From an uncultured Rhizobiaceae group bacterium (GTDB lineage Bacteria > Pseudomonadota > Alphaproteobacteria > Rhizobiales > Rhizobiaceae), in NCBI GenBank assembly GCA_937930845.1, contig CALHBJ010000008.1, positions 57,132 through 121,131 on the forward strand: 64,000 bases of DNA. The letters run 5' to 3'. This document shows, piece after piece, positions 1-8,847 of the stretch; within the stretch, counting starts at the first letter, position 1, and the number at the start of each line of letters is the position of its first letter. A program made the position numbers and the translations under genes. The notes beneath the pieces were generated by a model that saw only the letters and a list, made by a program, of their open reading frames with translations, searched no databases and was not told the origin of the DNA.

Positions 1-1009
1 CTTCACCGCTTTCAGGATTCCAGTGTTCAACGGAGCCACCGGGATAGACCACCTCATAGGGGCTCATGGCGGCATCGCCGACAAATATGCATTTGTAAGA
101 CGGCCCATAGGTGCGCAGCACTTCATGGGTGTCCAATTGTTCGCCATAGCGGCGGCGGTTGTCTTTCCACACTCCCTCATAGAGGCAATTGTGGAAATAA
201 AAATATTCAAGCGTCTTAAATTCCGCGCGGGCGGCTGAGAACAATTCTTCAACCACTTTGATATGCCCGTCCATTGATCCTCCCACATCGAGGAACAATA
301 AAAGTTTCACGGCATTGCGGCGCTCGGGCCGGGTTTTCACATCAAGATAACCGTGCTCGGCTGTGGCGCGGATTGTACCATTGAGATCGAATTCGTCTGC
401 CTCACCTTCGCGGGCCCAGCGGCGCAGCCGTTTCAACGCAATTTTGATGTTGCGCGTGCCCAATTCCACATTGTCATCGAAATTACGGAACTCACGCTTG
501 TCCCAGACTTTTACGGCGGAACGGTTGCGCCCTTCTTTTTGACCAATCCGCACACCTTCGGGGTTGTATCCATAGGCACCAAATGGGGATGTGCCTGCTG
601 TACCGATCCATTTTGACCCGCCCTGGTGGCGCTTTTCCTGCTCCTCAAGGCGCTTCTTGAGCGTCTCCATCAGCTTTTCCCATCCGCCCAGCGCTTCAAT
701 CTGTTTCTTCTCTTCATCGGACAAATGTTTTTCAGCCATCCGGCGCAACCACTCTTCCGGCAGGGCCTGGGGCTCAGTACCTTCCATGGGCGAGACGGCT
801 TCAAGGCCTTTAAAGACTTCGGCAAACACACGGTCGAACTTATCAATATTGCGCTCGTCCTTCACCAGAGCCGCGCGGGCGAGGAAATAGAATTCCTCCA
901 CGTCCCACATGGCCACCCCCTGCTCCATTGCCTCAAGCAATGTGAGATATTCGCGCAGGGAAACCGGAACGCTGGCTTCTTTCAAGCCATAAAAGAGATT
1001 GGAAAACAT
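1..1009 (-). CDS. CoxE-like VWA domain protein (C-terminus cut by window edge)
   Basis: The minus-strand frame opens at an ATG at 1009 and runs off the left edge without a stop, giving about 336 residues. The N-terminal half is helical and charged. The second half starts a von Willebrand A-like fold at about residue 235 with LLLFLDVGGSMD, a variant of the DxSxS metal-binding motif in which the second position is Gly (DVGGS). This arrangement is that of the CoxE / YeaD-type VWA proteins that usually work with a MoxR AAA+ ATPase. Such a MoxR gene lies at 3707-4570 on the same strand, though three genes separate them. In characterised cases the pair helps to assemble or activate a metalloenzyme. 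The actual client here is unknown. Family call is firm; role is inferred. Confidence 0.8.
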   Translation of the reverse strand, partial: MFSNLFYGLKEASVPVSLREYLTLLEAMEQGVAMWDVEEFYFLARAALVKDERNIDKFDRVFAEVFKGLEAVSPMEGTEPQALPEEWLRRMAEKHLSDEEKKQIEALGGWEKLMETLKKRLEEQEKRHQGGSKWIGTAGTSPFGAYGYNPEGVRIGQKEGRNRSAVKVWDKREFRNFDDNVELGTRNIKIALKRLRRWAREGEADEFDLNGTIRATAEHGYLDVKTRPERRNAVKLLLFLDVGGSMDGHIKVVEELFSAARAEFKTLEYFYFHNCLYEGVWKDNRRRYGEQLDTHEVLRTYGPSYKCIFVGDAAMSPYEVVYPGGSVEHWNPESGE

Positions 1010-1070
1010 GATCGGATCGGCACCTTTTGCCCGCAATTAAATATTTGGATGATGCAGAGGCATGCCAACC

Positions 1071-1988
1071 TTACGTGCCAATGTTTTCGATGTCGAACGG
1101 TGTCGTTTGGTAGATTTGGTTGATCCAGTTGCCGAACAACAAATGGGCATGGCTGCGCCAGCGGTTTTGAGGCGGCATTTTTGGGTCATCGGCAGGAAAG
1201 TAATTTGCAGGCAGATCAATCGGCGTACCTGCCTCAAAGTCGCGAAAATATTCTTCCGCCAATGAGGTTGAATCATATTCGATGTGGTTGAAAATATAGA
1301 GGCGGTTGCCGTCTTCTTCGCTGATCAGGCATGGGCCGGTTACATCGCTTTCCATCAAAAGTTCAAGCCCTTGTCTGGAATGCACATCTTCACTGCGCAC
1401 TTCGGTCCAGCGCGACACGGGGATGGAGAAGTCGTCGGAAAATCCGCTCAGATAAGGCGATGCCGGAACCAGATTGCGATGCCGGTAAACGCCAAATGCT
1501 TTCGCTTCCAATTCATATTTCGGCACGTTGTGAAAATAGTATATTGCCGCCATCGCGCCCCAACAAATGTTGAAACAGGAATGGACATGGGTGCGGGTCC
1601 ATTCAAAGATTTCAGACAGCTCGTCCCAATAGGTTACATCTTCAAAGTCCAACGTTTCAATTGGTGCGCCCGTGATGATGAAGCCATCAAATTTCTGATC
1701 CTTCACATCTTCCCAGGTTTGATAAAACGAGATGAGGTGGTCTTCGGCCGTATTGCGAGATTTATGGGAGCCTATGCGGATCAACGTCATTTCCACCTGC
1801 ATGGGCGTTGCCCCGATCAGGCGCGCGATTTGGGTTTCCGTGCGCACTTTATTGGGCATCAAGTTCAACAAGCCAATGCGCAAGGGGCGAATGTCCTGGC
1901 GGGTTGCATCGCGCTCGCTCATGACCATGACACCTTCCGCTTCAAGCGTGGCGCGGGCAGGAAGTTTGTCGGGAATGCGAATGGGCAT
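1071..1988 (-). CDS. metA: homoserine O-acyltransferase (MetA)
   Basis: Acylates homoserine in the first committed step of methionine synthesis. The 305-residue product opens with [11 protein letters not shown], the hallmark start of MetA. The catalytic Cys is in the [10 protein letters not shown] segment, the His/Glu pair is in the C-terminal half ([13 protein letters not shown]), and the length suits the family. An upstream in-frame GTG at 2036 would add 16 residues that do not look like MetA, so I place the start at 1988. Bacterial MetA may use succinyl-CoA or acetyl-CoA; the sequence here was not enough for me to decide. A SAM-II riboswitch lies upstream at 2061-2111, so expression should fall when S-adenosylmethionine is plentiful. 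Confidence 0.95.
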   Translation of the reverse strand: MPIRIPDKLPARATLEAEGVMVMSERDATRQDIRPLRIGLLNLMPNKVRTETQIARLIGATPMQVEMTLIRIGSHKSRNTAEDHLISFYQTWEDVKDQKFDGFIITGAPIETLDFEDVTYWDELSEIFEWTRTHVHSCFNICWGAMAAIYYFHNVPKYELEAKAFGVYRHRNLVPASPYLSGFSDDFSIPVSRWTEVRSEDVHSRQGLELLMESDVTGPCLISEEDGNRLYIFNHIEYDSTSLAEEYFRDFEAGTPIDLPANYFPADDPKMPPQNRWRSHAHLLFGNWINQIYQTTPFDIENIGT

Positions 1989-2060
1989 GGATCGTCTCAC
2001 AAAACAAATCAGTTGGCGAAGCGCAACCAGATCCACATGTTCGTTTGACGAAACTGCGGC

Positions 2061-2111
2061 CCTTTAGCGACTTCTTTTACGTGGCTGCAAGCCGGCCGGC
2101 CAAATCACCAC
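2061..2111 (-). promoter_or_regulatory. SAM-II riboswitch (metA motif)
   Basis: On the minus strand the RNA reads GGTGATTTG, a GC-rich CCGG segment, CTTGCAGCCACGT, an A-rich joint, then AGTCGCTAAAGG. The order GUGAUUU ... UUGCAGCCACGU ... GCUAAAG is the conserved core of the SAM-II pseudoknot, which in alphaproteobacteria is found ahead of metA, metX or metZ. It sits 72 nt before the metA ATG. SAM-II elements usually act on translation by hiding the ribosome binding site. Here the 3' end of the element is further from the start codon than is usual. Confidence 0.92.
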
Positions 2112-2250
2112 CGGGCAAATCTATTCAACCTCACACACAGCGTCAATCGATGGAATTCACAGGGTTCGAATTTTACTAGTTCGCATGGACATGGTCGCTA
2201 TTCATCAGGCAATCTTTCGTGACCATCGAATCAAAAGGGAGGGAATGATT

Positions 2251-2664
2251 ATGGAAAATTACGGTTATCAGTCTGCGATGAGGAAATATTTTCAGTTTTC
2301 CGGACGGGGACCGCGCCGGGAATATTGGATGTTCACCCTGATCTATTTCATCATTTATGTGATAGCGTCGGTGCTGGACGGTTTCATATTTGGGTTCAAT
2401 TTCCAGTCGACTGAGAACTCATTTTCCGCCGTCAGCGAAGGCCCCATCAGTTTGGTAGTGATGCTTGGCCATTTGATTCCAGGCTTCAGCGTGACTGCGC
2501 GCAGATTGCACGACACCGGGCGATCTGCATGGTGGATACTCATTGTTTTGGTCCCACTCATCGGCATTTTGGTCTTGCTCTATTTCATGGTGAAATCATC
2601 GGACCCAGATGCCAATGAGCACGGCTCCAATCCGTACCTCATGTCCAATGCAGATGTGTTTTGA
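2251..2664 (+). CDS. DUF805 family membrane protein
   Basis: A 137-residue inner-membrane protein of the DUF805 (YhaH-like) family. It has the conserved N-terminal FSGRGPRREYWMF block, a first hydrophobic span at about residues 27-45, and a second block with the ARRLHDTGRSAWW signature followed by two hydrophobic stretches. The start at 2251 is chosen because a strong AGGGAGGG Shine-Dalgarno ends 7 nt before it; earlier in-frame starts at 2185 and 2245 have none or are too close to it. Function of the family is unknown. It stands alone between metA (divergent) and a dehydrogenase gene. Confidence 0.88.
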   Translation: MENYGYQSAMRKYFQFSGRGPRREYWMFTLIYFIIYVIASVLDGFIFGFNFQSTENSFSAVSEGPISLVVMLGHLIPGFSVTARRLHDTGRSAWWILIVLVPLIGILVLLYFMVKSSDPDANEHGSNPYLMSNADVF

Positions 2665-2765
2665 TAAACACTTTAGCGAGTTCTGGGGCAAATTGGACTG
2701 GTGAGTTAAGGCGCTCGCCTGCTATGGTGTCGGTGAGTGAAATTTAATTGCAGAACACACCTCCC

Positions 2766-3536
2766 ATGCCTGATCAATTTGCCCAATATCCCAGCCTGAA
2801 TGGCAAAAGCGTATTTATCACCGGTGGTGCATCGGGCATTGGCGCGGACCTGGTGCGCGCCTTTGCCGACCAGGGGGCAAAAGTCGGTTTCGTCGATCTT
2901 GATGAAACCGGCAGCGCGGCGCTTTGTGATGATGTGAATGCCAATTCAACGGGCAGCGCAGCTTATGCCATTTGTGACCTGCGCGATATTGACGGCCTAA
3001 AGGCAGCATTTACGCAATTGGCCCAGGCCGTTGGCCCGGCAAATGTGCTGGTCAATAATGCGGCGCGTGACGACAGGCATGACTGGAAAGACGTGACAGT
3101 CGATTATTGGGATGAACGACAAGCCACCAATCTGCGCCATCAGTTTTTTGCCATTCAGGCCGTCGCGCCGGGTATGATTGAAGCAGGCGGCGGTTCCATC
3201 ATCAATATGGGTTCCAATTCCTGGTGGGAAGCGGGTGGCAATTTCCCCGCCTACACCACCGCTAAGGCCGCGGTGCATGGGCTGACCCGCACCATGGCGC
3301 GCGACTTAGGTGACCACCGCATTCGGGTCAATACGGTCGTGCCCGGGTGGATTATGACCGAGCGGCAAAAAGAGCTTTGGGCCGCTCCTGAAGCAATTGA
3401 AAAACATCGCGACCGCCAATGCCTGCCCGATCTGATTGAGCCGGTTTACGTGGCGCGCATGGTGCTGTTCCTGGCGTCCGACGACGCCAAAATGTGCACC
3501 GCAAACAATTATATGGTTGAAGCAGGCAGCATTTAG
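2766..3536 (+). CDS. XylB-like sugar 1-dehydrogenase (SDR family)
   Basis: A 256-residue classical short-chain dehydrogenase. The cofactor motif TGGASGIG is near residue 22, NNAA follows the fourth strand, and the catalytic Ser and YxxxK are in the GSNSWW and AYTTAK segments. The start context YPSLNGKSV, the DDRHDW and YWDERQ motifs, and the late LASDDAKMCT stretch recall Caulobacter XylB, the NAD-dependent D-xylose 1-dehydrogenase of the oxidative pentose pathway. The ATG at 2766 is preferred over an in-frame TTG at 2748. A close paralogue lies at 30329-31093. Substrate is inferred: it may act on a different aldose, or serve a different pathway, because no other xyl genes are nearby. Confidence 0.78.
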   Translation: MPDQFAQYPSLNGKSVFITGGASGIGADLVRAFADQGAKVGFVDLDETGSAALCDDVNANSTGSAAYAICDLRDIDGLKAAFTQLAQAVGPANVLVNNAARDDRHDWKDVTVDYWDERQATNLRHQFFAIQAVAPGMIEAGGGSIINMGSNSWWEAGGNFPAYTTAKAAVHGLTRTMARDLGDHRIRVNTVVPGWIMTERQKELWAAPEAIEKHRDRQCLPDLIEPVYVARMVLFLASDDAKMCTANNYMVEAGSI

Positions 3537-3561
3537 CAGGGCTTGAAAATCGCGGGCAGTT

Positions 3562-3709
3562 CTCGAGCGTTTCAAGCTTCGCTTGAATCACTCTAGATTT
3601 AAATTTGAGCTCACGCTGTCAGGCTTCGCCTTTCGCTGCGCAGGCGCGGCGCAATGCGCCGGGTCGGCATATGCCTCCCAGAGTTTCCACTTGAGTGAAA
3701 AACGCTCTA
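3562..3709. repeat. extragenic palindromic repeat between convergent genes
   Basis: The space between the dehydrogenase stop and the moxR stop carries nested palindromes. GAGCGTTT at 3565-3572 is matched by AAACGCTC at 3700-3707. Inside lie TTCAAG-cttcg-CTTGAA (3571-3587) and a CGGCGCA/TGCGCCG hairpin. A shorter relative (TAGAGCG ... TTCAG-TTCGCTT) follows the stop of the gene at 4781-5329. The element could end transcription from both sides, but no clear T-run is present. Confidence 0.55.
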
Positions 3710-4570
3710 CCCCTGCTGCCCGCCGCCCTGTCTGCGCGCCATGAACGCCAATCGTTCAAACAAGTGCACATCCTGCTCGTTTTTCAAAAGCGCGCCATGC
3801 AGTTTTGGCAATGCGTTGGTGGCCTTTTCCCGCAAAGTCAGCGGGTCCACATCATCGGCCACCAGCAGTCGTATCCAATCCAGGGCCTCACTGGTTGAGG
3901 GTTTCTTTTTCAGCCCGGCTGTTTCACGCACTTCATAAAACTGAGTGAGTGCCTCACGCACCAGCGCTTTCTTGATCCCCGGATAATGCACATCGACGAT
4001 CTGGGCCAACACTTCGGCTTCGGGAAACGAGATGTAGTGAAAGAAACAGCGGCGCAAAAATGCATCCGGCAATTCTTTTTCATTGTTTGACGTGATGATC
4101 ACGATGGGTCGGTTTACCGCCCTCACCGTCTCATCCAGTTCATAGCAATAGAACTCCATCTTATCGAGTTCCTGCAACAGATCATTGGGAAATTCGATAT
4201 CCGCCTTGTCGATTTCATCGATCAGCAGGACGACCTTTTCATCGGCTTCAAAAGCCTCCCAGAGCTTTCCTTTTTTGATGTAGTTGCGGATGTCCTCAAC
4301 CTTCTTTTCCCCCAATTGGGAATCGCGCAAGCGGGAGACCGCATCATATTCATAAAGGCCTTGCTGGGCTTTGGTGGTAGATTTGATGTTCCATTCCAAC
4401 ATCCGCAATCCAAGGGACTGGGAAACCTGTTTGGCCAGTTCCGTCTTGCCAGTGCCCGGTTCGCCTTTGACCAGCAATGGACGTTCCAGTGTGATCGCCG
4501 CGTTGACGGCGACCTTAAGGTCATCGCCCGCCACATAGGATTCGGTTCCGGCAAACTTGCTTAATGTCAT
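3707..4570 (-). CDS. MoxR family AAA+ ATPase
   Basis: A 287-residue AAA+ ATPase of the MoxR group. Walker A is GEPGTGKT near residue 36, Walker B is LLIDEIDKAD, sensor 1 is the TSNNEKELPDAFLRRC region with an arginine finger, and the C-terminal lid is helical. MoxR proteins act as chaperones with a VWA partner to mature metalloenzymes or complexes. The likely partner is the CoxE-like gene at the left end of the window. The ATG at 4570 (MTLSKF) fits the family; a TTG 12 codons earlier is less likely. The stop codon abuts the palindromic repeat at 3562-3709. Confidence 0.9.
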   Translation of the reverse strand: MTLSKFAGTESYVAGDDLKVAVNAAITLERPLLVKGEPGTGKTELAKQVSQSLGLRMLEWNIKSTTKAQQGLYEYDAVSRLRDSQLGEKKVEDIRNYIKKGKLWEAFEADEKVVLLIDEIDKADIEFPNDLLQELDKMEFYCYELDETVRAVNRPIVIITSNNEKELPDAFLRRCFFHYISFPEAEVLAQIVDVHYPGIKKALVREALTQFYEVRETAGLKKKPSTSEALDWIRLLVADDVDPLTLREKATNALPKLHGALLKNEQDVHLFERLAFMARRQGGGQQG

Positions 4571-4780
4571 TGGGTGTTGTCGCTTTTGTTGGGATTGATG
4601 CTGCAATAGAAGTTTTCAGCGCGGACCACGGTGTCTGCGCCTTGGTTTCATGGATGGTTTTTGCACCGAAGGGCACGAAAAAACAACGGGTAGATCAAGA
4701 CAGTCTTGTTTGCTGCAACCATTGGGTGTGGTAGAAAGTTGCTGCATTTCAGTTTCGTTCTTCATTTTTAGGAGTTTTCC

Positions 4781-5329
4781 ATGTCCATTCTCAAGCGCGG
4801 CCTTAAAGGCGCACCCGTGCGCCGCCTGCAACAGGCTCTCAACATTGATGCCGATGGTGATTTCGGTCCTGGCACCGAGAAAGCTGTACGCGAATTTCAA
4901 AAGGCCAATGGTCTGGCTGTTGACGGCATTGCCGGTCCAGACACTTTCACGGCCATGGGCCTGCACGAACTGGTGCTGCTGCGTGTGGGGTCACGCGGTG
5001 CTGCGGTAAAAGCCATGCAGGAAGACCTTGGCATTGATGCCGATGGCCGTTTTGGCCCGGGCACCAAGAAAGCCGTTACGGCATTTCAGGAAGCCAATGG
5101 TCTGGTTGCAGATGGCATGGCCGGACCAAACACGCTGGCCAAAATGGGCTCATTCGCCTCCACCATTACAGAAGACGTTATCAGCCGTACGGAAGTGACC
5201 GCCGAGGAAGAGCATTTTGAGAGTGAACCTCTTCCCGAAATCAAGGGCAGTGAGCCGGTTGCGGGTTCGGCAAGCGAAGCTGCACCGAAAAAATCCGTGT
5301 GGGGTAAAGTTAAAGGCTGGTTCAGCTAG
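4781..5329 (+). CDS. tandem peptidoglycan-binding domain protein
   Basis: A 182-residue protein with two PG_binding_1 repeats at about residues 4-60 and 67-125. Each has the (D/T)GxFGPGTxKAVxxFQ...NGL..DGxAGPxT pattern, and they are near copies of one another. The rest is an acidic, low-complexity linker ending in a basic, aromatic tail (KKSVWGKVKGWFS). There is no signal peptide and no catalytic domain. AGGAG lies 6 nt before the ATG. The protein may bind the cell wall if exported by another route, or it may be the binding part of a system encoded elsewhere. A rho-independent terminator follows at 5411-5440. Confidence 0.8.
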   Translation: MSILKRGLKGAPVRRLQQALNIDADGDFGPGTEKAVREFQKANGLAVDGIAGPDTFTAMGLHELVLLRVGSRGAAVKAMQEDLGIDADGRFGPGTKKAVTAFQEANGLVADGMAGPNTLAKMGSFASTITEDVISRTEVTAEEEHFESEPLPEIKGSEPVAGSASEAAPKKSVWGKVKGWFS

Positions 5330-5408
5330 AGCGGATCTTCAGTTCGCTTCGGCAATCCCGGCGACACCGTCCCTGTGTGATTGTTGATGGCTTCAAACGT
5401 GTTGACCT

Positions 5409-5894
5409 TTAGAGCCCGTGGTGCACTGCGGGCTTTTTTGTAGGTGCAACGACTTTCGACAAGACAGGGCGGGACTTTGGTGTTGGCACTTTCAGGGGTG
5501 CCAGACTGGCTTTGCGGTCTACAAGCTCACACCCGCGACCGCGGCGGTATTTATGTCCTTTTGTGGAAATGCCCACCCGGGTCCAGCCCTGATCGCGAAA
5601 TCCCAACTGGGTCGCGACTACTTTTGTCACATCTAAAATGCGCCCACCCGTATAGGGTCCGCGATCGTTTATTCGCACCACAACTGATTTGCCATTGCGC
5701 AGATTGGTTACGCGAATGCGTGTGCCCATGGGCAAAGTGCGGTGGGCCGCAGTCATGGAGTTCGGGCTGGCACGCTCACCACTGGCCGTAATTGAAGTCA
5801 TGGCATACCAAGACGCCTTGCCGCATTGGGCGTGGGCGGGGCTCGCCGCGATTGTGCCGGCGATGCTGGCGATTGCTATTGGGATGCGGAACAT
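5409..5894 (-). CDS. RlpA-like double-psi beta-barrel protein
   Basis: A 161-residue exported protein with a signal peptide (MFRIPIAIASIAGTIAASPAHA, cut before QCGKASW). The mature part is an RlpA-type double-psi beta-barrel: ASWYAM, ASGE, MTAAHRTLPMG, then VRINDRGP with the conserved Asp, and RILDVTKVVA. RlpA proteins are lytic transglycosylases that act on denuded septal glycan. The SPOR domain that targets classical RlpA to the septum is missing, so this is a short form with a basic, proline-rich tail. The much longer open frame that reaches into the rpsA region is not credible, since only this ATG gives a signal peptide. Confidence 0.88.
   Translation of the reverse strand: MFRIPIAIASIAGTIAASPAHAQCGKASWYAMTSITASGERASPNSMTAAHRTLPMGTRIRVTNLRNGKSVVVRINDRGPYTGGRILDVTKVVATQLGFRDQGWTRVGISTKGHKYRRGRGCELVDRKASLAPLKVPTPKSRPVLSKVVAPTKKPAVHHGL
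5411..5440 (+). terminator. rho-independent terminator inside the end of rlpA
   Basis: AGCCCG (5413-5418) pairs with CGGGCT (5429-5434) and is followed by a run of six T. It would end the transcript of the peptidoglycan-binding gene. It overlaps the last codons of the convergent RlpA-like gene. Confidence 0.75.
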
Positions 5895-6017
5895 GGTTTC
5901 AAATTGTGCGCCTTGTGGAAATTCTGTGCACCCAGAAATAGAATCAAATTGCGACCCTATTGCGGTCGGTTTTGCGACCGCTCCCCAACGGGCTGCAAAC
6001 ATTTCACGTCTCAAATA

Positions 6018-6048
6018 GAAAAAAGGCCCGTGGTTTCCCACGGGCCTT
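6018..6048 (-). terminator. rpsA terminator
   Basis: A perfect 11-bp stem (plus-strand arms 6023-6033 and 6038-6048) closed by a GAAA loop as read on the minus strand, followed by six T on that strand. It lies 28 nt past the rpsA stop. Confidence 0.93.
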
Positions 6049-6075
6049 GATTGATTTTGTGGTTTCGACGCTTGC

Positions 6076-7782
6076 TTAGCTGTCGGTGTCGTCGCGGTCT
6101 TTGAGAGCCGCGCCAAGGATATCACCCAAGGATGCGCCGGAGTCAGATGAACCGTATTGTTTGACGGCCTCTTTCTCTTCTGCAATCTCCAGTGCCTTGA
6201 TCGACAGATTGACCTTGCGGTTTTTCTTGTCGAACACGGTGACACGGGCATCGATTTTCTGGCCAATCGAGAAGCGCTCTGGGCGCTGCTCATCGCGGTC
6301 GCGGGACAGATCGCCCCGGCGCACGAAGGCTTCGATATCGGTGTCGACGATTTTGACTTCCAGGCCACCGTCGGTGACTTTGAGAACTTCAGCAGTCACG
6401 ATGGAATTCTTGCGAATCTCACCGCTGTCGCCGCCGTCCATTGGGTCCGAACCGTCAAGCTGTTTGATGCCCAGCGAGATGCGCTCTTTGTCCACATCAA
6501 CGTCAAGCACAACAGCTTTCACCATGTCGCCCTTGTTGAAGTTTTCAATGGCATCTTCGCCGGACAGGTTCCAGTCCAGATCGGACAGGTGGACCATGCC
6601 GTCAACATCGCCGTCGAGGCCGATGAACAGGCCGAATTCGGTCTTGTTCTTGACTTCACCTTCAACAACCGTGCCCTGCGGGTACTGTTCAGCGAACGTA
6701 TCCCATGGGTTGGACAGGTTCTGTTTCAGGCCAAGTGAGATACGGCGCTTGGCCGGATCAACTTCCAGAACGATGACTTCGACTTCCTGGCTTGTGGCCA
6801 CGATCTTGCCTGGATGAACGTTTTTCTTCGTCCAGGACATTTCAGATACGTGGATGAGGCCTTCAATACCCGGCTCCAGCTCAACAAATGCACCGTAATC
6901 GGTGATGTTGGTGATGCGGCCAATGACCTTGGTATCGATTGGATATTTCGCGCCAATCGCGTCCCATGGATCACTTTCAAGCTGCTTCATGCCCAGTGAG
7001 ATACGGTGTGTATCCTGGTTCACGCGGATAATCTGCACCTTGACCGTCTGGCCAATGTTGAGGATTTCGGTTGGGTGATTGACCCGGCGCCATGCCATGT
7101 CTGTGACGTGCAACAGGCCGTCGATGCCACCCAGATCCACGAATGCACCATAGTCGGTGATGTTTTTGACGACACCTTCCACGACCTGGCCTTCTTCGAG
7201 GTTCTGAACGATTTCCGAACGCTGTTCCGCGCGGCTCTCTTCCAGCACGGTACGGCGGGAGACAACGATGTTGCCGCGACGACGATCCATTTTCAAAATC
7301 TGGAAAGGCTGCGGCGTGTTCATCAGCGGGGTCACGTCGCGGATTGGACGGATATCCACCTGGGAACGCGGCAGGAAGGCAGTTGCGCCATCCAGATCGA
7401 CGGTGAAACCACCTTTGACCTGGTTGAAGATAACGCCCTCGACCTTTTCTTCGGCCTCGAACTTTTTCTCCAGCTTGACCCAGCTTTCTTCGCGGCGGGC
7501 TTTGTCACGGGAAAGGACGGCCTCGCCCAATGCGTTTTCTACGCGCTCCAGGTAGACTTCAACCTTGTCGCCAACCTTGAGGGAACCATCGCGGGCGCTG
7601 GCTCCAAATTCTTTAAGTGCAACGCGGCCTTCAACTTTAAGGCCTGCATCGATCACAGCCATATCTTTTTCGATGGCTGTTACAATTCCTTCGACCACAG
7701 TGCCTTCTTGAATAGACTGGGATGCGAGGGATTCGTCCAGGAGGGCTTCAAAGTCCTCCATTGAGGGGTTCATATCTGACAT
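6076..7782 (-). CDS. rpsA: 30S ribosomal protein S1
   Basis: Full-length S1 of 568 residues. It binds mRNA on the small ribosomal subunit and helps recruit messages with weak or structured leaders. Six S1/OB repeats are visible; the typical repeat pattern VVEGxVKNITDYGAFVDLGGIDGLLH-type recurs in the middle domains, and the first two are more diverged. GGAG lies 6 nt before the ATG. It follows cmk on the same strand, the usual alphaproteobacterial order, but here with a 258-bp gap that may hold its own promoter. Ends in a strong terminator. Confidence 0.98.
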   Translation of the reverse strand: MSDMNPSMEDFEALLDESLASQSIQEGTVVEGIVTAIEKDMAVIDAGLKVEGRVALKEFGASARDGSLKVGDKVEVYLERVENALGEAVLSRDKARREESWVKLEKKFEAEEKVEGVIFNQVKGGFTVDLDGATAFLPRSQVDIRPIRDVTPLMNTPQPFQILKMDRRRGNIVVSRRTVLEESRAEQRSEIVQNLEEGQVVEGVVKNITDYGAFVDLGGIDGLLHVTDMAWRRVNHPTEILNIGQTVKVQIIRVNQDTHRISLGMKQLESDPWDAIGAKYPIDTKVIGRITNITDYGAFVELEPGIEGLIHVSEMSWTKKNVHPGKIVATSQEVEVIVLEVDPAKRRISLGLKQNLSNPWDTFAEQYPQGTVVEGEVKNKTEFGLFIGLDGDVDGMVHLSDLDWNLSGEDAIENFNKGDMVKAVVLDVDVDKERISLGIKQLDGSDPMDGGDSGEIRKNSIVTAEVLKVTDGGLEVKIVDTDIEAFVRRGDLSRDRDEQRPERFSIGQKIDARVTVFDKKNRKVNLSIKALEIAEEKEAVKQYGSSDSGASLGDILGAALKDRDDTDS

Positions 7783-8040
7783 TTAAGCTCCAAAAGCGCG
7801 GCGGTCGTCTTTAGCATTGGCCGCGCGGGTGCACCGGGGTTCGTGTTTCAAATCAATCAAACGTATCGCCGCCCCACCCAAAAGGCTGGGGCATTCCGGA
7901 ACGCCCGGAAGTGGTGCAACTGTTGCGATGCGCCGACATTTTCAGCTGGAAGCGGCTTTGAATATTCGCACGCATGATAGCGGCGGTTCCTAAGCCAAAA
8001 GGGCACTGTCGAAACGACGGCACCCCTTCCAACCCGTGTA

Positions 8041-8679
8041 TCAGGCGTGTCTGGCGCGATTAACAATTGCCAGAACAGCCTCAAACGCCGTTTCTATATC
8101 CATTTTGGACGTATCCAGCAAGTGGGCATCTTCTGCCGGTTTCAACGGAGAATCGGCCCTGTTGGAATCCCGTTCGTCCCGGGCGCGAATATCTGCCAAT
8201 ATGGCCTCATATTCCACGTGTTTGCCTTTGCCGCGCTCTTCCTGGAAACGGCGGCGGGCGCGTTCTTCAGGTGATGCGGTAATGAAAAATTTCACACATG
8301 CATCAGGGCAAACCACAGTGCCAATGTCACGGCCATCCAACACGGCTCCAGGCGGGGTGTTGGCAAAGGCGCGCTGCTTTTCAACCAATATGGTGCGCAC
8401 GCCGGAATAAGTGGCGACTTTAGATGCCGCATTGCCGATTTCATGGCTCGACAATGTATTCTTGTCGAAACTGTCCATGGAAAGCGTGCGCGCGGCCTGT
8501 TCAGCGGCGGCTTCGTCATCAAGCTCAGCACCGGCCATGAGCAAGGCATGGGCCACAGCGCGGTAGGACAGACCCGTATCGAGATGCATCAAACCCAGCT
8601 GACGCGCCAAACGACGCCCCAGCGTTCCCTTGCCCGATGCGGCGGGGCCATCAATTGCAATGACCAAATGATCATTCAT
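8041..8679 (-). CDS. cmk: cytidylate kinase
   Basis: Phosphorylates CMP and dCMP with ATP. The 212-residue product starts [18 protein letters not shown], giving the P-loop (GPAASGKGT) at once; [14 protein letters not shown] with the CMP-binding Arg/Asp, and the RARRR lid segment follow. An in-frame upstream start at 8736 would add 19 residues ahead of the P-loop strand and is unlikely. It precedes rpsA; aroA, which is often next to it, is not here. Divergent from the PhoX gene. Confidence 0.95.
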   Translation of the reverse strand: MNDHLVIAIDGPAASGKGTLGRRLARQLGLMHLDTGLSYRAVAHALLMAGAELDDEAAAEQAARTLSMDSFDKNTLSSHEIGNAASKVATYSGVRTILVEKQRAFANTPPGAVLDGRDIGTVVCPDACVKFFITASPEERARRRFQEERGKGKHVEYEAILADIRARDERDSNRADSPLKPAEDAHLLDTSKMDIETAFEAVLAIVNRARHA

Positions 8680-8847
8680 AAAACCTATACCCGTATTGAC
8701 GCTGGGTGTGGCAGCGTCGATTGATCGTATTGGCATTGGGCGATGCGTTTATTTCGCGCATCGGCATGCCATGTTAATTTGGTGATGCGTTGTGACACCC
8801 GGCGAGTCAATTCCCCAGGACTTCGCAGCTGTAAGGATCAGGTTTTC

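Noticed and set aside
1284..2048. 254-codon plus-strand frame opposite metA
   Set aside because: Shadow of metA and its leader; no family likeness.
4781..5329. Prophage endolysin fragment
   Set aside because: No phage genes, integrase or holin are nearby and the flanks are core chromosome.
5895..6368. N-terminal extension of the RlpA-like frame into the rpsA terminator and gene
   Set aside because: It would run through the terminator and the 3' end of rpsA, and its residues have no family likeness; the signal peptide starts at 5894.
7006..7764. 252-codon plus-strand frame across rpsA
   Set aside because: It is antisense to ribosomal protein S1, whose six repeats and conserved motifs leave no doubt about the coding strand.
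8680..8847. Pho box upstream of the PhoX gene
   Set aside because: I looked for two CTGTCAT-like half-sites 11 bp apart and found none, so phosphate control is not claimed.
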